From: JAJRTA01 sp965603125
GTDB lineage: Bacteria > Zixibacteria > MSB-5A5 > GN15 > FEB-12
Assembly: GCA_965603125.1 (NCBI GenBank)
Contig: CBFDBU010000003.1
Location: forward strand, 62,001 to 126,000
DNA length: 64,000 nt
Direction: 5' to 3'
This document shows, in pieces, positions 1-7,237 of the stretch. Position numbers and translations under genes: made by a program. Under the pieces are notes generated by a model that did not search any database, had not been told where the DNA came from, and saw nothing but the letters and a program-made list of their open reading frames with translations. Position 1 is the stretch's first letter. Each line of letters opens with the position of its first letter.

Positions 1-1437
1 CTCTCTCTTGATAACGATACGCTTTTCTTCTGGTACAATGGTGGCATGGGATATATCGCGGACGATGCTCCCGTTTTGCTGCCGGTCGCCGGGCTGCCGT
101 CAGCGCCGGTTACCGGGTTGAATAACGGCAGCTTTCGGTGGGTTGCGGTGGCGACCGGTGGGGTCTACCACGATTCGCCCGACGAGTATGCTGAATACCC
201 GTACACGGGACTTCCGGGCAACCGCGTGAGTGATATTACCGTCAGCGCCGGGGGCGTCCTCACGGCGGCGTTCACCGAGAAACCGGCCGCCCGGCTTGCA
301 GATGGGTTGTGGGAAAGCTATGACTACTGGGTTCGGGGTGGTACGTCCAAAATGATGACCGATTCCTCCGGCAATACCTGGAGCGGCACCGTTGGCAACG
401 GCTTGTGGCTGCTCCGCGACGAGGGGCTTTCCAACTATGACGAAAACAACTCCACCATGCGCGGCAACACCGACAACCCTCCGGTGGGCGAGACCTATGT
501 GTTAATCGTCGGCCTGGATACTGACGGGGATTATCTCTATGCCGCCTGTTACCGCGCGCTGAACATCTATCCGGTCGCCATTGCCGACATGCGCGCCGGC
601 GACAGCCTCGTCCGCTGGGACTCCCTCGGCGTAGTCGATGGGATCACCACCGAGTTCGTGGTCTCGCTCGATCATCACGGCGGCTTTCTCGCGGTAGGGG
701 CCGACCGCGAGCCGGGGGGAGTCTTCGTGTGTAACCTTGGCGAGGACCCCTTTGATCGCGATCCATACTCGTGCCTTCACTATACCGAGACCAATTCGTT
801 CCTGGTGTCGAATGTGGTGCGCGCGGTGAGGTTCTCTCCCGGCGGCGTGCTGTGGGCGGGGACCAACAGCGGGCTGTCGCGCTATGACCCGGGATATGAG
901 AGATTTGTCGATGTCGATCTACCGCCCGGAGTCGGCCACGATGTTCTTGACCTCGAGTTCGATTCCCGCGGCAACCTGTGGATTGGCACCAGCAGCGGAC
1001 TGGCCCGGCTGGATGCTTCCACGGGCGCAGCCGAGGCATTCACCACGCGTAACAGCGGCCTGGTCGCCGACAGAATTGGAAGTCTGCATTCAGACCCTTT
1101 TACGGACGACCTCTATGTGGCCACAAACTCCGGCATCTCCCTGCTGCCGTCGCCAATCGGCCCATCGTCTTTCGCCGTCGAGCAGGTGGTCGCCATTCCC
1201 AATCCCTTCATCATCCGCTCCGACAATGACAGGCTCCGGTTCAACTATGCGCGAAAAGTCGCCGTCAGGATCTATTCGGTTGCCGGGGAATTGGTGCGCG
1301 AGACGGATACCAACAGACCCTGGGACGGTCGCAACCAGAAGGGTGAGAAAGCGGCCTCGGGCGTGTACATCTTTGTCCTGGCAGACGAAAGGGGAGAAGT
1401 CGGACGGGGCAAACTGCTCCTGGTGCGCGAACAATGA
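1..1437 (+). CDS. Two-component-regulator-type propeller protein with C-terminal secretion/anchoring tail (5' partial)
   Basis: The reading frame is open to the left edge of the window, so the protein start is missing; 478 residues are visible. Several short motifs of the form LW(A/I)GT(N/S)SGL(S/A)R(Y/L)D (for example near bases 850-890 and 970-1015) mark blades of a regulator-type beta-propeller. The last 90 residues begin with a VVAIPNPF motif and run through VRIYSVAGELV, WDGRNQKG and SGVYIFVLADE, the pattern of FlgD-Ig-like or type IX sorting tails seen in FCB-group secreted proteins. The stop overlaps the next start (ATGA). I infer a secreted or surface propeller protein; its ligand is unknown. 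It is also the first gene of a coupled group with an acyltransferase and two glycosyltransferases. Confidence 0.75.
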   Translation, partial: LSLDNDTLFFWYNGGMGYIADDAPVLLPVAGLPSAPVTGLNNGSFRWVAVATGGVYHDSPDEYAEYPYTGLPGNRVSDITVSAGGVLTAAFTEKPAARLADGLWESYDYWVRGGTSKMMTDSSGNTWSGTVGNGLWLLRDEGLSNYDENNSTMRGNTDNPPVGETYVLIVGLDTDGDYLYAACYRALNIYPVAIADMRAGDSLVRWDSLGVVDGITTEFVVSLDHHGGFLAVGADREPGGVFVCNLGEDPFDRDPYSCLHYTETNSFLVSNVVRAVRFSPGGVLWAGTNSGLSRYDPGYERFVDVDLPPGVGHDVLDLEFDSRGNLWIGTSSGLARLDASTGAAEAFTTRNSGLVADRIGSLHSDPFTDDLYVATNSGISLLPSPIGPSSFAVEQVVAIPNPFIIRSDNDRLRFNYARKVAVRIYSVAGELVRETDTNRPWDGRNQKGEKAASGVYIFVLADERGEVGRGKLLLVREQ

Positions 1438-2363
1438 ACGTCGCCCGCTATGTTGCATCGGACCTGTCGGCCGATGATATCCCACAGCCGCCTCTCGATT
1501 CTTTCTTCAATTCGTCCGGATTTGCCGATCTGTGGAGAGCCGTGGGCGGTACGCCGGTGTACTGGGTGGTCGAGGACGATGACGGGGACCTGGCCGGCTT
1601 CCTGCCCGGGGTCGAGTTTGGCCTCAGGGGATTCAGGCGCTTCCAGGCGATGCCGGATGGGTGTTACGGCGGGCTGCATCTCAGCCCCGGGAAACCGGAT
1701 GACAAGGAGGTCATCGGCCGCCTGCTTCTTGACGCCATTGCCGGTGCGGGGTATTTGAAGGCATTCGTGACTGATTTCTACGCCGACTTTGACCGGCACG
1801 GCGACTTCCGCGCAGAAAAGCTCCGCACGACTCTCGTCGATATAGGCGACCCCGGCTGGCAACCGCCCGACAAGAAGCTCCATCAGGAAATCCGCAAGGC
1901 TGAGAGGGAAGGAATCGTAGTTGAGAGGTTCGACGCGCAGAATCACATGAAGCCTTTTCTTGGACTGGTAAGAGAAACGGAACTCCGGCACGACCGCAAA
2001 CCCAGGTACCCGCACCGGTTCTATGCCGCTCTGGCGGAATTAGCGGCTCGCGATGACAGAGTGCAATGGCTCTGGTGCGAGCACGACGGCCGACCAGCCG
2101 CCTCACACATCTTCTTCATGGAACGGAACATGATCGTCAACTGGCAGGTCTATTTCGATAAGACCTTCTCCTTTCTGAAGCCCAATCAGTACACACTGTA
2201 CATGATGGCAAAGGAAGCTTCACAAAAAGGCATCAGGTTTCTCAATTTAGGCTCCTCTCCTCCCGACGCCGTCGGCCTGCAAACCTACAAGGGCAGGTGG
2301 GGCGGCAAAGTCCACGAGTACTGCTGTCTTTGCCGGAAATCCTGGTTGGGAAAGCTGCTTTGA
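1434..2363 (+). CDS. FemAB/GNAT-like acyltransferase (BioF2-like acetyltransferase domain)
   Basis: A 309-residue protein with the layout of the GNAT 'Acetyltransf_6'/FemAB-like family: a first alpha/beta half (residues about 40-130, with VVEDDDGDLAGFLPG) and a second half carrying KKLHQEIRKAEREG, RHDRKPRYPHRFY, WLWCEHDGRPAASHIFF and FLNLGSSPPDAVGLQTYKGRWGG. Such proteins transfer aminoacyl or acyl groups onto cell-wall or exopolysaccharide precursors. The ATG overlaps the upstream stop by four bases and a glycosyltransferase starts at its own stop, so it is probably co-translated with them and works on the same surface glycan. The substrate cannot be read from sequence. Confidence 0.75.
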   Translation: MNVARYVASDLSADDIPQPPLDSFFNSSGFADLWRAVGGTPVYWVVEDDDGDLAGFLPGVEFGLRGFRRFQAMPDGCYGGLHLSPGKPDDKEVIGRLLLDAIAGAGYLKAFVTDFYADFDRHGDFRAEKLRTTLVDIGDPGWQPPDKKLHQEIRKAEREGIVVERFDAQNHMKPFLGLVRETELRHDRKPRYPHRFYAALAELAARDDRVQWLWCEHDGRPAASHIFFMERNMIVNWQVYFDKTFSFLKPNQYTLYMMAKEASQKGIRFLNLGSSPPDAVGLQTYKGRWGGKVHEYCCLCRKSWLGKLL

Positions 2364-3436
2364 ACACGGCGCGACTCAGAGTCCTGCTTCTGGCCGACAG
2401 TGTGGCCTTTCACACCGAGCGTTTCGCTGGTGAACTTCGTCGTCAGGGATGCAAGGTGCTGGTGGCGTCGCTTGAGCGTGGGAGGTTGCATCACTTTTAT
2501 CTGAAGCGGCGCGGGCCGATCAGGGCGCTGCACTACCTGCTGGCTGTCAGGCAGGTTCGGCAGCTCATAGATCGCTTTCGGCCCGATGTCATCAACCCGC
2601 ATTTCGCCTCCGGTTACGGTTTCGTGGCAACGCTGGCCCGGGCCGATCGCTCGATCCCAATCGTGCTCAATCTCTGGGGATCGGACGTGCTAATTGTTCC
2701 CCGGAAGTCCTTTCTTCACAGGTTCAAGACGGTACGGGCGCTGCGAGATGCGGATTTTGTCACGGGTGATTCAGAGTACCTGCTTTCAGCGGCCCGGCGG
2801 CTTGTTACATTCGAGAACTACAGCGTCATCCCGTGGGGTATCGAACGAGCCGCGCTCAAGTTGCGAAAGACCACTTATCACTACAGCAGGCCGCTGCGGA
2901 TCATCATTCCCAGGTCTCACGAGCCGGTCTACAACAACTCATTTATTCTGCGCGCCCTGACATCGATGGTGCGCGACGGCCGCCTGCAGCTGACTTTCCC
3001 CGCTTTCGGGAGTCTGGTCGAGCGATTCCGCCGGGAGGTCGACGCCCTGCCGAAGCATAGCGTGCACCTGTACGAGAAAAAGGCGCGTACTGAGTTCCTG
3101 GGATTCATGGCTGAGCATGATGTCTACCTCTCGGCGGCGCGTTCGGATTCCTCACCCGCCTCGTTAATAGAAGCTATGGCGTTGGGTCTGGTCCCGGTGG
3201 CGGCCGATATCCCCGGTGTGAGGGAATGGCTCGACCGGGATTCCGGCTACCTCTACCGGGAGGAAGATGAGCAGGGACTCAGGGATATCATCGCGCAAAT
3301 TTTTAGCCATGAGGACTTCTGTGAACAACTGCGCCGATCAAACTTGGAAGCGGTAAAGGACCGGGCGATCTTCGAGGAAAACGTGGGCGAGCAACTTCGG
3401 ATCATGCTCCGGACCGTTCGGCGGAGGCGAGCATGA
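2360..3436 (+). CDS. Glycosyltransferase, GT4-like (GT-B fold)
   Basis: The start is taken as the TTG at 2360, which overlaps the upstream TGA (TTGA) and directly precedes the first beta strand, LRVLLLADSVAFHTERFAGEL; an upstream ATG at 2297 would sit inside the acyltransferase gene. The 358-residue product has a Rossmann-like N-terminal half with PDVINPHFASGYG and LNLWGSDVLI, and a C-terminal half with the donor-site motif SDSSPASLIEAMALGLVPVAADIPGVREWL, which includes the conserved E of the EX7E element in GT4 enzymes. It is a retaining glycosyltransferase of a surface-glycan pathway by context; the donor sugar is unknown. Confidence 0.85.
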   Translation: MNTARLRVLLLADSVAFHTERFAGELRRQGCKVLVASLERGRLHHFYLKRRGPIRALHYLLAVRQVRQLIDRFRPDVINPHFASGYGFVATLARADRSIPIVLNLWGSDVLIVPRKSFLHRFKTVRALRDADFVTGDSEYLLSAARRLVTFENYSVIPWGIERAALKLRKTTYHYSRPLRIIIPRSHEPVYNNSFILRALTSMVRDGRLQLTFPAFGSLVERFRREVDALPKHSVHLYEKKARTEFLGFMAEHDVYLSAARSDSSPASLIEAMALGLVPVAADIPGVREWLDRDSGYLYREEDEQGLRDIIAQIFSHEDFCEQLRRSNLEAVKDRAIFEENVGEQLRIMLRTVRRRRA

Positions 3437-4701
3437 AAACGCGCCGGGTGCTTCTTGTCTGCTACTACTTCCCTCCCCTGGGGGGTGCGGGAGTGGGAAG
3501 GCCGTTAGCCCTGTTCAAACACCTGCCGCAGTATGGTTACGAGTGTGACGTGCTCACCGTCAAGCCGGTGGCCTACCGTGTTTTCGAACCGGAACTGATC
3601 GAGGGGTTGGACACCGACCGCATATATCGTTCCCCGTCGTGGGATCCCCAGCGACTTTTGTACCTGCTTGGTTTTCGCACCGTGGGGGAGCGCTTTGTGC
3701 GGCGATCAATGGCGGCCTCGCCGCGATTTTTCCCGGATTCCAAGATAGGCTGGGTGCGCCCGGCGGGGAGGCTGGGGCTTCGATTGGCAGGGCAGAAGCG
3801 CTACGACGCCATCATCTCCACGTCGCCGCCAATCTCCAGCCACCTGGTGGGGCGGCGTCTGGCTGACGCCACCGGCCTGCCCTCGATAGCCGACTTCCGC
3901 GATTACTGGACCAGCTACAGAATTGAAGACGAGTTTGCCGACAAGCGAACCAGAGAGCGAGCGTGGCGGTTGCTTGACAGCATCACCGGCGCTACGCCGC
4001 CTGCGACAATCACCACCGTCAATCAGGCCATCGCCGACTACTTAGGTCAGGGAGAAGTGATTTACAACAGTTTCGACAGCGAGACGGCCCGGCTCTGGAA
4101 ACCGCCCTCTGCGGGATCGGCGTTCACAATTGGGCTCTTGGGGACTTTTGATGAGCTTGTGCCGGTGGAGCCGCTGCTGAAAGTGATCGCAGCAGCGCGA
4201 GATTCCGAGCCGGAGCTGTTTAACAAACTGCGATTGTTGCAAGTGGGAAGGGTGGAATCGCGCTGGCTGGAGGCTTTGCTTTCCAGGTATGGGTTGCTTG
4301 AGATATGCGACCGGCTCGGCTTCCGACGCAGGAGAGAATCAGTTCAGATCCTCTCGCAGGCTGGTCTGTTCTATGTTGGTCTGTCGCCTCAGGCGCAAGG
4401 TGTTCTGCCGGGGCGGCTGTTTGACTTGCTGGCATCGGGTCGTCCGATTCTGGCAGCCATCCCCCCCGGCAGCGAAGCAGAACGGCTCATCACCGGTGGC
4501 GGCAACGGGCATTGCTTCGATGGTGGTGACACCGCCTCGATCAACTCCGCGTCGGACTTCCTGGCGGGTCAACTCAGGCTGTGGGAAACGGGTCGCCTGG
4601 ACATCACACCACTGTCGGATTACGCAAGGCAATTCTCGGCGGAGCGCATGGCCGAGAAGTTCGCGCGGGTCATCCGCACTCTTGGCAACCACCGCGCATA
4701 G
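3433..4701 (+). CDS. Glycosyltransferase, GT4-like with N-terminal Glyco_trans_4 domain
   Basis: The protein has 422 residues. The N-terminus VLLVCYYFPPLGGAGVGRPLAL is the nucleotide-sugar transferase signature seen in many capsule and O-antigen GT4 enzymes. A C-terminal half with IGLLGTFDELVPVEPLLK, LLQVGRVES and VLPGRLFDLLASGRPILAAIPPGSEAERLI forms the donor site. The start ATG overlaps the previous stop (ATGA). It ends the first plus-strand operon, about 100 bases before the convergent ferredoxin gene. The activity is inferred from the fold; linkage and donor are not visible. Confidence 0.85.
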   Translation: MKTRRVLLVCYYFPPLGGAGVGRPLALFKHLPQYGYECDVLTVKPVAYRVFEPELIEGLDTDRIYRSPSWDPQRLLYLLGFRTVGERFVRRSMAASPRFFPDSKIGWVRPAGRLGLRLAGQKRYDAIISTSPPISSHLVGRRLADATGLPSIADFRDYWTSYRIEDEFADKRTRERAWRLLDSITGATPPATITTVNQAIADYLGQGEVIYNSFDSETARLWKPPSAGSAFTIGLLGTFDELVPVEPLLKVIAAARDSEPELFNKLRLLQVGRVESRWLEALLSRYGLLEICDRLGFRRRRESVQILSQAGLFYVGLSPQAQGVLPGRLFDLLASGRPILAAIPPGSEAERLITGGGNGHCFDGGDTASINSASDFLAGQLRLWETGRLDITPLSDYARQFSAERMAEKFARVIRTLGNHRA

Positions 4702-4745
4702 GTTCGAATATACATTGTCAACCGGGGCGCGGGCCCAAAGCCGAT

Positions 4746-4776
4746 AAAAAAAGCCAGGCGTCAACGGCGCCTGGCT
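4746..4776 (-). terminator. Rho-independent terminator of the ferredoxin gene
   Basis: There is a perfect 9-bp stem, AGCCAGGCG (4752-4760) pairing with CGCCTGGCT (4768-4776), with a 7-base loop. On the minus strand the stem is followed by seven T residues (A-tract 4746-4752 on plus). It lies 23 bases past the ferredoxin stop. Confidence 0.85.
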
Positions 4777-4798
4777 ACAAGTTGATATTACCGCGTGT

Positions 4799-4990
4799 TT
4801 ATTCTTCGATAGTGATGCACTCCTCAGGGCAAGCCTCAGCAGCCTCACGCACTTCATCTTCGAGCTCGGGTGGAACTACGTCGACGATGACAATAGCAAT
4901 GTCCTCATCATTCATTTCGAACACCTCGGGACACATCTCGCTGCAGACGGCGTCGCCGCTACACTTTTCGGCATCCACTTTGACCTTCAT
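4799..4990 (-). CDS. Small ferredoxin, single [4Fe-4S] cluster with Asp in place of the second Cys ligand
   Basis: A 63-residue electron carrier. The cluster motif is C10-S-G-D13-A-V-C16-x3-C20-P plus C54-P; aspartate 13 occupies the place of the usual second cysteine. This is the same spacing as in the well-studied Pyrococcus furiosus ferredoxin (CIGDAICASLCP), where Asp is a cluster ligand and the cluster interconverts between 3Fe and 4Fe forms. The middle, PEVFEMNDE, also matches that family. C58 is an extra cysteine. A strong ribosome site (AAGGAGG) precedes the ATG. It is a monocistronic gene with its own promoter and terminator. The partner enzyme is not encoded nearby. Confidence 0.92.
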   Translation of the reverse strand: MKVKVDAEKCSGDAVCSEMCPEVFEMNDEDIAIVIVDVVPPELEDEVREAAEACPEECITIEE

Positions 4991-5067
4991 GATCTTATCC
5001 TCCTTGCTGACTTTGATTCACACATGTCCGTTCGACAAAAGGCATAACCACGATTTTTACCTCCCTG

Positions 5068-5095
5068 CATATACGAATCTGGGCTGGATTGTCAA
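5068..5095 (-). promoter_or_regulatory. Promoter of the ferredoxin gene
   Basis: On the minus strand there is a perfect -35 hexamer TTGACA (5090-5095) and, 16 bases on, TATATG (5068-5073). The predicted leader is about 70 bases. The -10 matches consensus at four positions. Confidence 0.55.
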
Positions 5096-5188
5096 ACGGT
5101 TTTTTGCGCCCGGCAGGATTTATTTCCCAGCCCGGAGTTGTCCTTTTTGCGATCGATCCGGTCGACGGCTGTCGGCCGTCCGGAAGAA

Positions 5189-7015
5189 CTACGAGAACTC
5201 GGAGTCGGCGAAGGGCTGCAGTGTGTCCTCAGCGCCCGTGAACATCGCCATCGCCGAGGTTACCGTCAGCAGGTTGTCCAGCGCCTCGCGACTGAGGCGG
5301 TCGGGACGATCCAGGATTTCCTTGAGCGCCCGTCGAGAGAAGGGCTCCGCTAATGGTTTGCAGTTTGCCACCTGCCGCCGCAGGCAGTTCACAGTGCTGG
5401 AGGTGGCGGCATACGATCCGGGTGGCCGGAGTACCTCCTTTACCCTGCGCATGATCCCTGGATACCTTCCCAGTAGTGATCCCAGCGCCAGTTGCTGCCG
5501 GAAAGCGAAGGTGGATATCGCCACTCCCCGGTTGGCGTCGGCTACCCGGATTGCCATCGGTGAAAGCTGCCCGAGAAACTCCCGGTAAAGTCGATGGTTC
5601 TTCTTCTGTTTGTCGGGGCAGTTCATGGCAGCGCGGAAAAAGGGCAGGCTATAGAACGGCGTACTGCACCAGAAATGGCAGCGGTTGCAGTCCTCGCCCT
5701 CAAAGAGCCACCGCATTCCCCGCTCATAATGAATGTGGTGCACGTATTTCTGATTGGCTGACCGCTCCGGATAGGAACTCATCAGCCCCTCCAGTTCGGC
5801 CATGATGTCATTGGTCCGCACCCCGGTCAGCCCGGCGACCTGTTCCGGTGACATGACCTGATAGCGGGCAACAATATGTGCCGCCAGGTGCGAGACGGAT
5901 GGAAGCCGGCGGGCGGGCCTGACGTTGGGCAGCAGGTGGTCGCCGCCGTCGCCGGAGAAATACGTTATGTTGCGTCCAAACCTGCTGTCGATCTCGCGCA
6001 TGAACGGGACTGCAAGAGCCGAGGCCAGGCTGTTGAGGCCGCCCTTTATCCGCAGGATATGCTGCAACTCCCGTCCGGTGGGCGTGTTCAGCCGAACGAG
6101 GTGCCAGTCCAGTTCCAGTCTGTCGGCCAATTGGCGGGCGCGGAGAACATCCCGAGAGGCCGCGCCGAACGCGTCCTCGAAGGTCATGGCTGCGAACGAA
6201 ACACCGGCTTTCAGGAGCCCGGCCGCCACGGCGCGTGAATCATGACCTCCGCTGAGTGACAGCACGCATCTACGGTCCCTGTCGGCCTGCACGCGGCAGG
6301 CGGCAATGAAAAGCGACACCAGGTGAGCGGCGGTCTCACTGATCGGCTGAGGCTCCTGCCGCTCGCCAAAGCAGAACTGATGCAGTGCCCGACGCTGCGC
6401 TCTTTCTCCCCGGCCCGACCAGCGAATCAGGGTAGCGGGCGGAAGACGATCGACGCCGTCAAGAAGCGTCCTGACGCCCCACGGGAACCCGAACAACAAA
6501 TACTGAGCGACGGCCATCCGATCTACACGCGCGGAACCGTGGACACCAGCCACGAATCTGATTTCACGTGAGAGGCAGCATTGGCCGTCTGCTCCCTCGT
6601 GGAAGTAAACCGGTAGTCGCCCGAGAGCGTCGTTCAGGAAGGCCCACCGACCCGAGGCCTTGTCGTGCAGCATGAGGATGAAGTCGCCGTCGCGTTCGAG
6701 CAACCAGTCCCGAACCCCGTCGGCATTTCGGTGGGCATGGTCGAACACATGCCCCGCCAGTGACATCAGGTCGTCGCGAAGACCCGTTCCATGACCACAA
6801 TGAAGCCGTCCTTCCAGCAGGATCAGGTAGTCGTCGTTCTGCATGACAGCCACCGGGTACTCCCCGTAGCGTGTCACCCCGAGCCAGGTAGTCTCATCCT
6901 GGTAGACGATTTCACGCACGTATCCCCGGTCGTGCAGAAGTTTCCCGGCCTGAGCGCTGTACTGCTCGCGGGCTGCCTCGCCTGTGTTCGCGTGAACGAA
7001 ATGTATCCCCGGCAC
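5189..7015 (-). CDS. Asparagine-synthase-like protein lacking the N-terminal glutaminase cysteine
   Basis: The protein has 608 residues. The C-terminal half is an ATP-pyrophosphatase/asparagine synthase domain with the PP-loop SLSGGHDS (residues 252-259), and FSGDGGDHL further on. The N-terminal half (about 1-190) resembles the class II glutamine amidotransferase fold (FILMLHDKASGRWAFLNDALGRLPVYF), but the sequence starts Met-Pro, so the Cys2 nucleophile needed to hydrolyse glutamine is absent. The start is the GTG at 7013-7015 behind GGGAGAAG. Homologues of this shape occur in exopolysaccharide and peptide-modification clusters, so it may use free ammonia or amidate or adenylate a different acid. 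Its close position to two glycosyltransferases hints at a surface-polymer role (inference). Confidence 0.8.
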   Translation of the reverse strand: MPGIHFVHANTGEAAREQYSAQAGKLLHDRGYVREIVYQDETTWLGVTRYGEYPVAVMQNDDYLILLEGRLHCGHGTGLRDDLMSLAGHVFDHAHRNADGVRDWLLERDGDFILMLHDKASGRWAFLNDALGRLPVYFHEGADGQCCLSREIRFVAGVHGSARVDRMAVAQYLLFGFPWGVRTLLDGVDRLPPATLIRWSGRGERAQRRALHQFCFGERQEPQPISETAAHLVSLFIAACRVQADRDRRCVLSLSGGHDSRAVAAGLLKAGVSFAAMTFEDAFGAASRDVLRARQLADRLELDWHLVRLNTPTGRELQHILRIKGGLNSLASALAVPFMREIDSRFGRNITYFSGDGGDHLLPNVRPARRLPSVSHLAAHIVARYQVMSPEQVAGLTGVRTNDIMAELEGLMSSYPERSANQKYVHHIHYERGMRWLFEGEDCNRCHFWCSTPFYSLPFFRAAMNCPDKQKKNHRLYREFLGQLSPMAIRVADANRGVAISTFAFRQQLALGSLLGRYPGIMRRVKEVLRPPGSYAATSSTVNCLRRQVANCKPLAEPFSRRALKEILDRPDRLSREALDNLLTVTSAMAMFTGAEDTLQPFADSEFS

Positions 7016-7068
7016 CGAGCTTCTCCCGCGCTACCCCGGTTGTTTCTCTGCAAGGGCGGCGTCGCGCA

Positions 7069-7097
7069 ATTATAGCTCCGCGAAAGACCGGTGTAAA
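7069..7097 (-). promoter_or_regulatory. Promoter of the asparagine-synthase-like gene
   Basis: On the minus strand TTTACA (7092-7097, five of six matches to the -35 consensus) is separated by exactly 17 bases from a perfect TATAAT (7069-7074). A leader of about 50 bases with the ribosome site GGGAGAAG follows. Confidence 0.75.
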
Positions 7098-7156
7098 GGC
7101 CACTCTTGCAGAACTCGGTCGGACGACGGTAAAGGCGATTTAGGCTCAGCGGAAGA

Positions 7157-7200
7157 TCAAAAAGAAAAGCGAGGCCGGGCGCACAGGATGCCCGGCCTCG
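7157..7200 (-). terminator. Rho-independent terminator of the C25 protease gene
   Basis: A perfect 11-bp stem is formed by CGAGGCCGGGC (7170-7180) and GCCCGGCCTCG (7190-7200), with a 9-base loop. On the minus strand it is followed by the T-rich run CTTTTCTTTTTG. Confidence 0.8.
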
Positions 7201-7237
7201 GACAGGTCACGATCGGTCATCGAACGCTGAGGCACGC

